The notes under the pieces: model-generated
Databases searched by the model: none
What the model was told of the DNA's origin: nothing
The model's input: the letters and a program-made list of their open reading frames with translations, nothing else
Shown: positions 33,982-44,054 of the stretch, piece by piece
Layout: each line of letters starts with the position of its first letter
Position numbering within the stretch: the first letter of the stretch is position 1
DNA from: Peribacillus muralis
GTDB taxonomy: Bacteria; Bacillota; Bacilli; Bacillales; DSM-1321
DNA: 47,891 nt
Reading direction: 5' to 3'
Assembly: GCF_001439925.1 (NCBI RefSeq)
Contig: NZ_LMBV01000011.1
Coordinates: 89,107-136,997, forward strand
Translations under genes and position numbers: made by a program

Positions 33982-34258
33982 GTAAAAACTAAGTTGGTAT
34001 ACTGGATTCCTACAGTTTTGAGGTTTTGCCTCGAATCCATCCAGCGGAGGGATGAGGATTCCTGTTGCATAACACACAAGCTAGTTCCCGACGCTTAAGT
34101 AGTGTTTGTTGGACTGCTTTTTTTAGTGCGGCCAGGAAATGCCGTACGAGCGGAATTTCTATGACGGCACATTGACTCGTGGACGGTTGGAGGTGGAATG
34201 CGAGATATCTAATTTTTCTTAGTTGTCGGAATTTTATTTTATTGGTCTTAGAAAAACG
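33982..34258. other. Intergenic region between the repeat and the sugar ABC promoter
   Basis: Holds hairpin-prone sequence (GAGG-TTTTG-CCTC near 34019, GAATCC/GGATTC around 34034-34063) and a candidate terminator. No coding signal was seen. Confidence 0.5.
34097..34124 (+). terminator. Candidate terminator
   Basis: AAGTAG / CTGCTT (one T-G pair), an 11-nt loop and seven T. Moderate strength. Confidence 0.55.
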
Positions 34259-34287
34259 TTGACAACCAATATGTGCAAGTATATATT
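34259..34287 (+). promoter_or_regulatory. Sigma-A promoter of the sugar ABC operon
   Basis: Perfect TTGACA (34259-34264), a 17-bp spacer and TATATT (34282-34287). Confidence 0.85.
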
Positions 34288-34334
34288 TATTTTAAGTAAA
34301 AATTTTAGTTAAATTTTATATTTTTTTATCGGTA

Positions 34335-34352
34335 ATTGAAAGCGTATTCAAT
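34335..34352. promoter_or_regulatory. LacI/CcpA-type operator upstream of the sugar ABC operon
   Basis: ATTGAAAGCGTATTCAAT, an 18-bp palindrome with a central CG. The reverse complement of the site at 39349-39366 reads ATTGAAAGCGCCTACAAT, identical at 15 of 18 positions. It lies about 50 nt downstream of the -10. It suits the local GanR-like regulator but also resembles a cre site for CcpA. A weaker partial site, TTGGAACGTTTTCAA, is at 34441-34455. Confidence 0.7.
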
Positions 34353-34491
34353 TTTTGGCTTTGTTAAAGGGAAAATTAGCTGAACGGGAGTGTGTTGCCA
34401 TAAGGGAACGGAACGATGTCTTACAATCATCCGTTAATGATTGGAACGTTTTCAAAAGAGAAACGAAATAAAGATAAAGGAGTTAACTTAG

Positions 34492-35763
34492 ATGAAGAAG
34501 AAAAAAATAATTGGTGCTATCATGGCAACCGCGCTTGCGATCGGATCTTTGGCTGCTTGTTCCAATACGGATAAAGCTTCAACCTCCGGTGATGATGGCA
34601 ACGGTAAAAAGATCACATTTTGGACACCATTTTCTGGTGCGGATGGTCCGAGAATGAAGAATATTGTCGAGAACTATAATAAATCCCAGTCTGAATATGA
34701 AGTGAATATGCAAATCGTTCCGCAATCGGATTATTATAAAACGGTCGATGTTGCATTTTCCGGACAAAAAAATGCGCCTGATCTATTAATCATGCATACT
34801 GATCAACTTACAAACTATGTAGAAAAGAATTTAGTGAAAGATGTTAGCGAGACAGTGGCATCTGCAGGTATAAAACCAGAGGGTTATTCCGAGACTGCAT
34901 GGGGTGCCGGGACCGTGGATGGAAAACAATATGCGATTCCGTTGGATATTCATCCGCTGCTTCTGTATTATAACAAGGACTTGTTCAAGGCTGCTGGTTT
35001 AGATCCTGAAAAGGCCCCGGTAAATCGGGAGGAGTTCCTCGCGTTTGCCAAAAAGTTAACGGATAAATCAAAGGGGCAATATGGCTATGTCGTGCCGACC
35101 CTTTGGCCGAATCAGTTCATTTACCCAACGATCTTCTATCAAAATGGCGGGGAATTCTTAAAGGATGGCAAGCCAGATTACAATAGCCCGGCTGGAGTTG
35201 AAGCATTGACCTTCTTGACGGATTTAATCCATAAGCAAAAAGTGTCTCCGGCCAATGTTCAGCAAGATGGAGAAGTGAACCTTTTCCTTCAAGGGAAAAA
35301 TGCGATGCAGTTCAATGGACCGTGGATGATGGAGCAGTGGGACAAGGCAGGCATTAATTATGGTGTTGCCGAAGTGCCGCAATTAGGTACGAAACAACAA
35401 GCTGTATATGCAAATGGTCATAATTTCGTCATCCCCGCTACTGTTAAAAATAAAGAAAAATTGGCCGCTATCAATGATTTCCTTAAATTCACTGCCGACA
35501 ACACATTGGAATGGGCAAAATCGGGCCAAGCTCCTGCTTCCAAGGCAATATATGAGCAAAATGAAGAATTTAAAAGCATGGTTCAACAGCCTAAAGTTGC
35601 CGCTTCGTTCGAATACGCGAAGTTTGCCCCAAGAATCGCAAACTGGGGTCAGGTTTCAGATCCGTTATGGGCTGAAGTGAATCTGGCGTTATTAGGGAAA
35701 AAAGATCCAAAACAAGCGTTGGATGATGCTAACAAAAAAGCCGACCAAATCTTGAATAAATGA
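34492..35763 (+). CDS. Sugar ABC transporter substrate-binding lipoprotein (CUT1)
   Basis: 423 residues. It has a lipoprotein signal with lipobox LAAC (Cys 23), then a low-complexity Ser/Asp/Gly linker and the SBP_bac_1 fold. Family landmarks are ITFWTPFSG, PDLLIMHTDQL, YAIPLDIHPLLLYYNKDLF and FNGPWMMEQW. It would capture an oligosaccharide outside the membrane and deliver it to the two permeases encoded next. Its location beside GH2 and galactose genes points to a beta-galactoside. No ATPase gene is present, so a shared MsmX/MsmK-type ATPase elsewhere is expected. Confidence 0.92.
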   Translation: MKKKKIIGAIMATALAIGSLAACSNTDKASTSGDDGNGKKITFWTPFSGADGPRMKNIVENYNKSQSEYEVNMQIVPQSDYYKTVDVAFSGQKNAPDLLIMHTDQLTNYVEKNLVKDVSETVASAGIKPEGYSETAWGAGTVDGKQYAIPLDIHPLLLYYNKDLFKAAGLDPEKAPVNREEFLAFAKKLTDKSKGQYGYVVPTLWPNQFIYPTIFYQNGGEFLKDGKPDYNSPAGVEALTFLTDLIHKQKVSPANVQQDGEVNLFLQGKNAMQFNGPWMMEQWDKAGINYGVAEVPQLGTKQQAVYANGHNFVIPATVKNKEKLAAINDFLKFTADNTLEWAKSGQAPASKAIYEQNEEFKSMVQQPKVAASFEYAKFAPRIANWGQVSDPLWAEVNLALLGKKDPKQALDDANKKADQILNK

Positions 35764-35767
35764 CTTG

Positions 35768-35804
35768 TAGGGGGCGGCAAGTGAATATCACTTGCTTCCT
35801 CCTA
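35768..35804 (+). promoter_or_regulatory. Long hairpin between binding-protein and permease genes
   Basis: TAGGGGG pairs with CCTCCTA (one G-U) and GCAAGTG with CACTTGC, separated by a 2-nt internal loop, with a 5-nt apex. There is no T-run. Such structures usually protect the upstream binding-protein mRNA and set a higher level of binding protein than permease. Confidence 0.75.
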
Positions 35805-35846
35805 TTATTATATCGACCGCAGAGAGCTAATTAAGGAGAGGAACGT

Positions 35847-36749
35847 ATGCAGCGAACATCGTGGAAATCAAAAGCCACTTCCAGTTTATTTGTGTTACCA
35901 TACTTACTTTTGTTTACTGTTTTTCTCATAGCACCGATTGTATATGGGGTCTGGATCAGTATGCATGAATGGGATCTACTAAACCCGGTCAAAGAGTTTG
36001 TCGGGTTGAAAAACTATTTGAATATATTTGACTCGGATTCATATTTGCACAATTTATTTTTTGAAGGCCTGAAAAATACATTCTTGTTCGTCATCTTCAG
36101 CGTGCCATTGCTTGTCGCCGTAGGTCTTGGTTTAGCGCTGCTGCTGAATGCCCTGCCGAAGAAATTGACAGGTATATTCCGGACTGCCTATTTCATCCCC
36201 TACTCTGTATCTGTTTCAATCGTTGCCATCATCTGGCTTTGGATATTTGACACGAACAGTGGATTAATCAATCAATATCTCCAAAAGGTAGGATTTTCAG
36301 CGATCCCTTGGCTAACGGATACTCCCTGGGCCTGGGTTTCAATCATCATCGCGACACTATGGTGGACGATAGGGTTTAACATGGTCATATTCACCAATGC
36401 CCTAAATGAGGTATCCGAGGAATTGTATGAAGCGGGTTCACTGGATGGGGCCAACAGATGGCAGACCTTCATTCATATTACGCTGCCGACCATTAAGCCA
36501 ACGATGCTATTCGTCACCCTCACCTCGACCATTGCATCCTTCAATATATACGGGCAGCCTTATTTGATGACCCGGGGCGGCCCAGGCACATCAACGCAGG
36601 TTCTCCTGATGAATATTGTCGAGGAAGGTTTCAATCAGCGACAATTGGGCAATGCCGCAGCCATGTCGATAATGATGGCCCTAATCATGATCATCATCTC
36701 ACTCGTTCAATTTAGACTGACTAGGGAAAAGAAGGAGGCAATGAAGTAA
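35847..36749 (+). CDS. Sugar ABC transporter permease (MalF-type)
   Basis: 300 residues, six membrane helices. The BPD_transp_1 domain carries the EAA loop EAGSLDGANRWQTFIHITLP (cytoplasmic ATPase contact). AGGAGAGG lies about 5 nt before the ATG. The stop and the next start are adjacent (TAA|ATG), so the two permeases are translated together. Confidence 0.94.
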   Translation: MQRTSWKSKATSSLFVLPYLLLFTVFLIAPIVYGVWISMHEWDLLNPVKEFVGLKNYLNIFDSDSYLHNLFFEGLKNTFLFVIFSVPLLVAVGLGLALLLNALPKKLTGIFRTAYFIPYSVSVSIVAIIWLWIFDTNSGLINQYLQKVGFSAIPWLTDTPWAWVSIIIATLWWTIGFNMVIFTNALNEVSEELYEAGSLDGANRWQTFIHITLPTIKPTMLFVTLTSTIASFNIYGQPYLMTRGGPGTSTQVLLMNIVEEGFNQRQLGNAAAMSIMMALIMIIISLVQFRLTREKKEAMK

Positions 36750-37580
36750 ATGAGAAATAAAGGTTTCAAGATATTTATAGTCACGATAGCGGTCGTCATT
36801 GCCATCTTCTTTATCGCTCCTCTTTTTTGGATGATGGCCACTTCCTTTAAGACAGATCAAGAAGCCTTCACCTCGGGATTAAAATGGATCCCGGAAGTTT
36901 TCACGTTGGAGAATTATACGTATAGCCTGAGCGGCGGCTCGGATACGCCAGTCTTTACGTGGATGTCAAATTCCCTTTTTGTCGGGATTATAGGCACCTT
37001 GATCGTGTTAATTGTCGATACCCTTGCTGCATATGGTTTGGCAAGGCTGGATGTACCATTCAAAAAGCTATTGTTCGGCATGTTCATAGGTTCTCTGACC
37101 ATTCCATGGGTCATCACGTTTTTACCTTTATATATGGGATTCAACCAGTTTGGATTATTGGATACGTATGCCGTGCTCATTTTGCCTTATTCGGCAAATG
37201 CCTTTGGCGTGTTTCTTTTATATCAATCCTTCAAGGCTTTCCCGAAGGAATTGGAGGAGGCAGCTCATTTGGATGGAGCGAATAAATGGCAGGTGTTCAT
37301 CAAGGTAGCCTTACCGTCCGCACGTCCCGTTATTTGGACATTGGCAATTTTCACCTTCATGTCGATTTACAATGATTTCCTTTGGCCGTTGCTGACGACA
37401 AGCTCGCCGGATATGAGGACCATCACAACCGGTATTGCCATCATGCAGCAAGGAAGCTTCGTTTCATCACCAGGAAGACTGATGGCGTTAACGGCGATTG
37501 CCACCATTCCCGTTATCCTTATCTTCGTTATGGGTCAGCGTTCGTTCATTAAGGGAGTTACCCAAACAGGCATTAAATGA
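36750..37580 (+). CDS. Sugar ABC transporter permease (MalG-type)
   Basis: 276 residues, six helices, with the EAA loop EAAHLDGANKWQVFIKVALP. It begins immediately after the stop of the first permease. The C-terminal ending (QRSFIKGVTQTGIK) is the family's usual short tail. It completes the membrane channel for the galactoside transporter. A GGGAAA/TTTCCC hairpin (37585-37602) with a weak T-run follows and may end the operon. Confidence 0.94.
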   Translation: MRNKGFKIFIVTIAVVIAIFFIAPLFWMMATSFKTDQEAFTSGLKWIPEVFTLENYTYSLSGGSDTPVFTWMSNSLFVGIIGTLIVLIVDTLAAYGLARLDVPFKKLLFGMFIGSLTIPWVITFLPLYMGFNQFGLLDTYAVLILPYSANAFGVFLLYQSFKAFPKELEEAAHLDGANKWQVFIKVALPSARPVIWTLAIFTFMSIYNDFLWPLLTTSSPDMRTITTGIAIMQQGSFVSSPGRLMALTAIATIPVILIFVMGQRSFIKGVTQTGIK

Positions 37581-37654
37581 TAATGGGAAATATTGCTTTC
37601 CCCAAGTCTTTTACTTTTCACTTTTGGAATATATCCTTTCTTTTTTATGGATAA

Positions 37655-38701
<1,047 letters not shown>

Positions 38702-38741
38702 AGAAAATGATGCAGAGTGAATCAAGGTAGATAATAGACAA

Positions 38742-38787
38742 AAAAGGTTTCGGAGCGCTCGCATGCCGAAACCTTTTGATTTTTTTA
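38742..38787 (+). terminator. Terminator of the LacI gene
   Basis: AAAAGGTTTCGG / CCGAAACCTTTT, perfect 12-bp stem, a 12-nt loop, then a T-rich tail. Confidence 0.9.
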
Positions 38788-39246
38788 TTGAATTTGAACG
38801 GTTATCAAAAATAATTAACTTCTCCAAGGCAATAATTAGGGAAAAATGTGAAATTATTATAGTGCTGCTACGAGCTAGCGGTTTCGTTAGTTCTAGGGCA
38901 CAACAGGCGGCCGCAATGAGTGGTTTCTTTATTGTTAGTTGTAATTCAGGGCTCTATCTTTGAATTAATACTGAGTTGATTGGAGTGGGTATGCGAGATT
39001 CCTGCTTAGGAATGCGAGTCAAAGATTGCCCCGCAGGCGCATGCACCGGACATCTTCGTATCAAAACAGAGTGGAATGGAACGGAAGGTGCGAGACTCCT
39101 GCGGGAAATGCGTGTCTACGTGAGACCCCGCAGGCTAAAAGCCGAGGAGGCTCACGGACCGCCCGCGGAAAGGGAGCGCCTGCAGTGAAATGCAACGGTC
39201 ATGATCACTATCATAAAAAATGCAACTGTCTAAGGATAAAACCTCC
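38788..39246. other. Intergenic region holding two dispersed-repeat copies
   Basis: No gene seen. 38992-39050 is a shortened, diverged copy of the dispersed repeat (GCGAGATTCCTGC, AATGCGAGTC, CCCCGCAGGCGCATGC). A fuller copy follows at 39071-39198. Reading frames over both are typical spurious ORFs. Confidence 0.6.
39071..39198. repeat. Dispersed intergenic repeat, copy 2
   Basis: Opens with GTGGAATGGAACGGAAGGTG and ends near CTGCAGTGAAATGCAACGG. It contains a perfect CCTGCGGG / CCCGCAGG stem and the shared block GCCGAGGAGGCTCACGGACC. It is opposite in orientation to the copies at 33855 and 45253. Confidence 0.9.
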
Positions 39247-39278
39247 AAAACCATAGAATCCTCCTATGGTTTTTATTT
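39247..39278 (+). terminator. Hairpin terminator after the repeat copy
   Basis: AAAACCATAG / CTATGGTTTT, perfect 10-bp stem, a 7-nt loop and a T-rich tail. It insulates the downstream galactosidase promoter. Confidence 0.85.
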
Positions 39279-39316
39279 TGTTCAAAAAAGGGTTAATAAA
39301 AATTTTACTAAAAATA

Positions 39317-39345
39317 TTGACGTTATTTTACTGATTATATAGAAT
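39317..39345 (+). promoter_or_regulatory. Sigma-A promoter of the beta-galactosidase/gal operon
   Basis: TTGACG (39317-39322), a 17-bp spacer and TAGAAT (39340-39345). Confidence 0.85.
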
Positions 39346-39348
39346 AGT

Positions 39349-39366
39349 ATTGTAGGCGCTTTCAAT
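39349..39366. promoter_or_regulatory. LacI/CcpA-type operator overlapping the galactosidase start site
   Basis: ATTGTAGGCGCTTTCAAT. Its reverse complement matches the site upstream of the sugar ABC operon at 15 of 18 positions. It begins 4 bp after the -10, where a bound repressor would block initiation. Confidence 0.75.
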
Positions 39367-39422
39367 AGGCGGAAAGAAACTGTAATTATAATGAAATCAA
39401 ATATGTGTAAGGAGAGAATGCA

Positions 39423-41225
39423 ATGACATATCGCCAGGAATACCCAAGACCTCAGTTCGTTCGCAAGGAGTGGTTAAACTTAAATGGGGTCTGGTCATTT
39501 GCTTTTGATGATCAACAGCTTGGTACCGATCAAAAGTGGTATGCGCAGGACTCCGCGGTTTTTGATAAGGAAATCCAAGTCCCCTTTGCCTATCAAACGA
39601 AGCTGAGCGGCATTGAAGATAAAGGCCTTCACGATATCGTTTGGTATAAAAGGAATTTTGAAATATCGGATCTATGGAAGGGGAAGCGGATCCACCTCCA
39701 TTTTGGAGCGGTGGATTATCGTTCATGGGTATATGTGAATGGACAGTTCGTGGGGTATCACGAAGGTGGTCACACGAACTTTAAGTATGACATAACGGAG
39801 TATTTAATGGGTGGAGAAGAAACGGTCGTTGTAAAGGCGGAGGATCCTTCCACAGATGAAACGATCCCGCGCGGTAAGCAGTTTTGGATCGAGAAATCGG
39901 AATCAATCTGGTACACGAGAACAACAGGCATCTGGCAAACGGTGTGGATTGAGCCAGTTGAGCCCTTGAGTGTGGAGAATCTTAAATGGACGCCGGATAT
40001 TGATCAAGGAAATATTAAAATGGAGTTCGAGGTATTTGGAGACTACAGCGGAAAGCATGTAGATGTCGAGATCAACTTCAAAGGAGAACGAATCGTCAAG
40101 GATACCGTGTTCATCATGGAGAAATATACGAGTCGCTCCTTCAACCTATATAATCATAAAATCTTTAGAACCGGCGCTCACGATGATGGCTGGAACTGGA
40201 CACCGGAAAATCCCAACTTATTCGATGTAACGATAACATTAAAAGATGAGAATGACAGCTTACTAGATGACGTGCAAACATATTTCGGGATGAGAAAAGT
40301 CCATACGGAAAATGGAATGGTTTATTTGAATAATAAGCCTTATTATCAAAAGCTTGTCCTTGATCAAGGGTATTGGGAAGATGGGCTGCTCACGGCTCCC
40401 ACGGATGAAGACCTGAAAAAAGACATTGAATTGGCAAAGGAAATGGGCTTCAATGGGTGCCGCAAGCATCAAAAGACAGAGGATCCCCGTTTTTTATATT
40501 GGGCGGATAAGCTAGGCTATCTTGTTTGGGGAGAGTGTGCGGCATCGGCTTCGTTCAATAACGATTCAATTGCCCGTTTGACGAAAGAGTGGATTGAAAT
40601 GGTAGCAAGAGATTATAACCATCCCTCGATCGTTGCTTGGGTGCCTTTGAACGAAAGCTGGGGCATCCCGCATGTAAAGGGGAATTTCAATCAGCAGCAG
40701 CATTCGTTGGCGATGTACCATCTCCTTCACTCCTTGGATGGAACGAGGCTGGTGATCTCGAATGACGGATGGGAACTTACGAAAACGGATATTTGTGCCA
40801 TTCATAATTACAATCACGGATCGAAGGGTGAAAAGGGCAAATATGAAATATACAAAGGGGGGCTGGCGACAAAAGAGGGTGCCATTGCCTCAATGCCAGC
40901 TAAGCGAAGTATTTATGCCGATGGCTTCTCACATCAGGGGGAACCGATCCTTTTGACCGAATTCGGTGGAATTGGCTATAAGGTTGGTGAAGACGCTGGT
41001 TGGGGATATACATCGGTCGCTAATGAGGAAGATTTTGTAGCGGACTATCGAAGGATTATGGAAGCTGTTTATGCCTCCAACGTGCTTCACGGATATTGTT
41101 ATACCCAGCTAACGGATGTAGAACAAGAAATTAACGGAATTTTGACTTACGATCGAAAACCGAAATGCGACTTGAAAAAGATAAAGGAAATCAATGATAT
41201 GTGGCATTCTGAGACGATCTCGTAA
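39423..41225 (+). CDS. Glycoside hydrolase family 2, probable beta-galactosidase
   Basis: 600 residues, shorter than LacZ (~1020) and close to beta-glucuronidase length. It has an N-terminal jelly-roll sugar-binding domain (YPRPQFVRKEWLNLNGVWSF, given in outline; VYVNGQFVGYHEGGH), an Ig-like middle domain, then a TIM barrel. The general acid/base is Glu 411 in NESWG; the nucleophile is Glu 513 in LTEFGG. No signal peptide, so it acts on imported disaccharides in the cytoplasm. The operon context (galK, galT, galM) argues for release of galactose; beta-glucuronidase or another GH2 activity is possible from sequence alone. AAGGAGAG precedes the ATG by 5 nt. Confidence 0.88.
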   Translation: MTYRQEYPRPQFVRKEWLNLNGVWSFAFDDQQLGTDQKWYAQDSAVFDKEIQVPFAYQTKLSGIEDKGLHDIVWYKRNFEISDLWKGKRIHLHFGAVDYRSWVYVNGQFVGYHEGGHTNFKYDITEYLMGGEETVVVKAEDPSTDETIPRGKQFWIEKSESIWYTRTTGIWQTVWIEPVEPLSVENLKWTPDIDQGNIKMEFEVFGDYSGKHVDVEINFKGERIVKDTVFIMEKYTSRSFNLYNHKIFRTGAHDDGWNWTPENPNLFDVTITLKDENDSLLDDVQTYFGMRKVHTENGMVYLNNKPYYQKLVLDQGYWEDGLLTAPTDEDLKKDIELAKEMGFNGCRKHQKTEDPRFLYWADKLGYLVWGECAASASFNNDSIARLTKEWIEMVARDYNHPSIVAWVPLNESWGIPHVKGNFNQQQHSLAMYHLLHSLDGTRLVISNDGWELTKTDICAIHNYNHGSKGEKGKYEIYKGGLATKEGAIASMPAKRSIYADGFSHQGEPILLTEFGGIGYKVGEDAGWGYTSVANEEDFVADYRRIMEAVYASNVLHGYCYTQLTDVEQEINGILTYDRKPKCDLKKIKEINDMWHSETIS

Positions 41226-41230
41226 CAGAA

Positions 41231-41273
41231 AAAGGACCAGCGGCAGAGGGTGTATAGCTTTGCACTGGTCTTT
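41231..41273 (+). terminator. Candidate attenuator hairpin between the GH2 gene and galK
   Basis: AAGGACCAG pairs with CTGGTCTTT (one G-U) around a 24-nt loop, then a T-rich tail. It may partly terminate so that galactosidase mRNA exceeds galK mRNA. Confidence 0.55.
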
Positions 41274-41299
41274 CATTTTAACGAATTAAAGGAGAGACC

Positions 41300-42472
41300 A
41301 TGGAAAAAAACAAGTTAATCAAAGAGTTTCAACAAGTATTCTCAATCGAAGCAAGTGAGGGTGTGCACACCTTCTTCTCACCTGGACGCATTAACCTTAT
41401 AGGTGAGCATACCGATTATAATGGCGGATATGTGTTACCGTGTGCGATCACGTATGGTACCTATGGCGTTGTCAAGCTGAGAGAGGACCGCCGCGTTCGC
41501 GTCTACTCAAAGAATTTCGCCGATAAGGGCATTATCGAATTCTCTCTTGATCTATTGGAATTCAATGCAGAAGATAATTGGTCCAATTATCCAAAGGGGA
41601 TGATTCGTTATGTACAGGAAAGCCAAGGTTCACTTCCTGCTGGTTTTGATATGTATGTATCTGGTAATCTTCCAAACGGTGCGGGCCTTTCCTCATCCGC
41701 GTCCCTCGAAATGCTGACGGGGGTTATCCTGGATGAGCTCTTTGACCTTAAGCTTAATCGCATTGAGCTGGTCAAGCTTGGACAAAAAGTCGAGAACGAT
41801 TTCATTGGAGTCAATAGCGGTATCATGGATCAGTTCGCTGTCGGGATGGGGAAGGTGAATTGCGGGATGTTCCTTGACTGCCAAACACTTGAATATGAGT
41901 ATGCCCCTCTGGATATTGATGGCCATAAAATCATTATCATCAACTCGAACAAACGAAGGGAACTGGCAGACTCGAAGTATAATCAACGCCGTTCGGAATG
42001 TGAGCAGGCATTGGAGCTTTTGCAAAGGAAGCTGGATATCCAAAGCCTCGGCGATCTTACGGAAGCCGAATTTGAAGCCAATTCATCACTGATTGAAGAT
42101 GACATGCTAAAGAGGCGCGCAAAACATGCGGTGTTTGAAAACAGCCGAACAAAAAGAGCCTTGAAATCGCTGAAAGAAGGGGATTTAGGCGCCTTCGGAA
42201 ACCTCATGAACGAATCTCATCTATCCATGCGCCACGATTATGAAATTACGGGAATTGAAATGGATACCCTTGTGGAAGCAGCTTGGGCACAGGCTGGAAC
42301 CGTGGGAGCCAGAATGACCGGCGGCGGTTTTGGCGGGTGTGCGTTAGCGTTGGTCGATGAAAATAAGGTGGACTCTTTCATCAAAGCGGTCGGTGAGCAA
42401 TATAAGCAAAAAATTGGCTATGAAGCCAACTTTTATGTAGCAAGCATAGGGGATGGAACAAAACAAATATAA
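41300..42472 (+). CDS. galK: Galactokinase
   Basis: 390 residues, the standard length. GHMP kinase motifs are present: the galactose signature GRINLIGEHTDYNGG (~31-45), the ATP loop LPNGAGLSSSAS (~117-128) and motif 3 GGGFGGCA (~341-348). It phosphorylates galactose to galactose-1-phosphate with ATP in the cytoplasm, first step of the Leloir pathway. AAAGGAGAG lies 5 nt before the ATG. Confidence 0.97.
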   Translation: MEKNKLIKEFQQVFSIEASEGVHTFFSPGRINLIGEHTDYNGGYVLPCAITYGTYGVVKLREDRRVRVYSKNFADKGIIEFSLDLLEFNAEDNWSNYPKGMIRYVQESQGSLPAGFDMYVSGNLPNGAGLSSSASLEMLTGVILDELFDLKLNRIELVKLGQKVENDFIGVNSGIMDQFAVGMGKVNCGMFLDCQTLEYEYAPLDIDGHKIIIINSNKRRELADSKYNQRRSECEQALELLQRKLDIQSLGDLTEAEFEANSSLIEDDMLKRRAKHAVFENSRTKRALKSLKEGDLGAFGNLMNESHLSMRHDYEITGIEMDTLVEAAWAQAGTVGARMTGGGFGGCALALVDENKVDSFIKAVGEQYKQKIGYEANFYVASIGDGTKQI

Positions 42473-42549
42473 AGGTTCAATTTTGTAGCAGTCCAGCAAC
42501 GCTAGCTGATGGAGGCTGTGAAAAATATTAATAACGGAGGAGTGTTCAC

Positions 42550-44037
42550 ATGGAGATCTATACAGCTATTCAAACACTTCTGAATCGGGCCCTTCAGCTC
42601 AATATGATGTTGAAAGAGGACGAAATTTATTCTCGTAATCAAATCATGGCCCTTCTTCATTTAGTGGAATTCCCGTTTGCGGCAGAAGAACGGAAACACG
42701 CAGCCATTCCTGATTTGCTTGAGGAAATAGTTGCTTATGCAAGCGAAAAGGGCATCGTTGACGATCTCGACATAGAAAAAGAGATCCTCAGCAGTAAGAT
42801 CATGAATGTTCTCATCCAAAGACCGTCGGAAGTGAATGGAACCTTTTATGAAAAATATCATCAAGACCCACTGGCCGCAACCGATTATTTTTATCGTTTA
42901 AGTCAGAACAGCAATTATATACAAATGAAGCATATCGATAAAAACATTACCTACAAACTGGAAAGCGAATACGGTGAACTTGATATCACGATCAACCTCT
43001 CGAAGCCAGAAAAAGATCCAAAGCAAATCGCTTTGGAGAAAGAGAAAAAGCAAGCCGTTTCCTATCCGCGATGCCTCCTCTGCGTCGAGAATGAGGGATA
43101 TAGCGGGAGAATTGGACATCCGGCACGCTCGAACCATCGGACAATCCGGCTTACATTAACGGATGAGCCTTGGCATTTTCAATTTTCTCCATACGTGTAC
43201 TACAATGAGCATTGCATCGTTCTTTCTGAAGAGCACCGGGACATGAAAATCTCAAAGGCAACATTTTCAAGGCTTTTGGAATTCGTAGAGAAGTTTCCAC
43301 ATTATTTCATTGGCTCGAATGCGGATCTCCCGATTGTAGGAGGTTCGATATTGAACCATGATCATTATCAAGGCGGGCACTATGAATTTGCCATGGAAAA
43401 TGCAGCGGAAGAATTTCGCTTTACCGTAAACGAATTTCCGGAAGTGCAGGCTCATACCTTGAAGTGGCCAATGTCCGTCATTCGTTTAAGAGGTGAAAAG
43501 AGGGAAGAGCTGACAAATGCAGCTAACATCATCCTGGAGAAGTGGAGGCAGTATTCGGATGAAGAGGTAGAAATCAGCGCATATTCTGATGGAACGCCGC
43601 ATAATACAATCACGCCGATTGCGCGCTTTAAGGATGGTCAACTCGAGCTGGATCTTGTACTGCGCAATAACCGGATAAATGATGAACATCCACATGGTAT
43701 CTTTCATCCCCACCTCGATGTGCACCACATAAAGAAAGAAAACATCGGCTTGATCGAGGTGATGGGTCTTGCTGTTCTTCCGGCAAGGCTGAAGGTGGAG
43801 CTGGAGGAGATCGAGGCCTATTTGTTGGGCGGAACGGAAAAAGTGCAAGAGTATCATATGGTATGGGCTAACGATTTAAGGGCTCGATATGATGAAAGCA
43901 TTCGTAAAGAAACCGTTCAAGACATCTTACGAAAGGAATTGGGAGTTAAATTCCTCAGGACATTGGAAGACGCAGGAGTATTCAAAAGGGATCTTCAAGG
44001 TCAAAGCGCATTCCAGCGTTTTTGTCTGAGCTTATAG
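42550..44037 (+). CDS. galT: UDP-glucose-hexose-1-phosphate uridylyltransferase, class II
   Basis: 495 residues, the long Gram-positive GalT2 form (E. coli GalT is ~350). It has the GalP_UDP_transf N-domain (YPRCLLCVENEGYSGR, HPARSNHRTI) and the C-domain with LNHDHYQGGHYEF and a HPHGIFHPHLDVHH cluster. It exchanges UMP between UDP-glucose and galactose-1-phosphate. CGGAGGAG lies 8 nt before the ATG. It is in operon with galK (77-bp gap) and galM (17-bp gap). Confidence 0.96.
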   Translation: MEIYTAIQTLLNRALQLNMMLKEDEIYSRNQIMALLHLVEFPFAAEERKHAAIPDLLEEIVAYASEKGIVDDLDIEKEILSSKIMNVLIQRPSEVNGTFYEKYHQDPLAATDYFYRLSQNSNYIQMKHIDKNITYKLESEYGELDITINLSKPEKDPKQIALEKEKKQAVSYPRCLLCVENEGYSGRIGHPARSNHRTIRLTLTDEPWHFQFSPYVYYNEHCIVLSEEHRDMKISKATFSRLLEFVEKFPHYFIGSNADLPIVGGSILNHDHYQGGHYEFAMENAAEEFRFTVNEFPEVQAHTLKWPMSVIRLRGEKREELTNAANIILEKWRQYSDEEVEISAYSDGTPHNTITPIARFKDGQLELDLVLRNNRINDEHPHGIFHPHLDVHHIKKENIGLIEVMGLAVLPARLKVELEEIEAYLLGGTEKVQEYHMVWANDLRARYDESIRKETVQDILRKELGVKFLRTLEDAGVFKRDLQGQSAFQRFCLSL

Positions 44038-44054
44038 TATGGAGGGGAATTTAA

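Noticed and set aside
33762..34079. Minus-strand frame of ~105 codons over repeat copy 1
   Set aside because: It covers the dispersed repeat and the end of the preceding gene; the peptide mirrors the same frame found over copy 2, as expected of a non-coding repeat. No ribosome site.
38976..39256. Two plus-strand frames over repeat copy 2 and its shortened neighbour
   Set aside because: Both derive from the repeat sequence; composition is typical of spurious Bacillus repeat ORFs.
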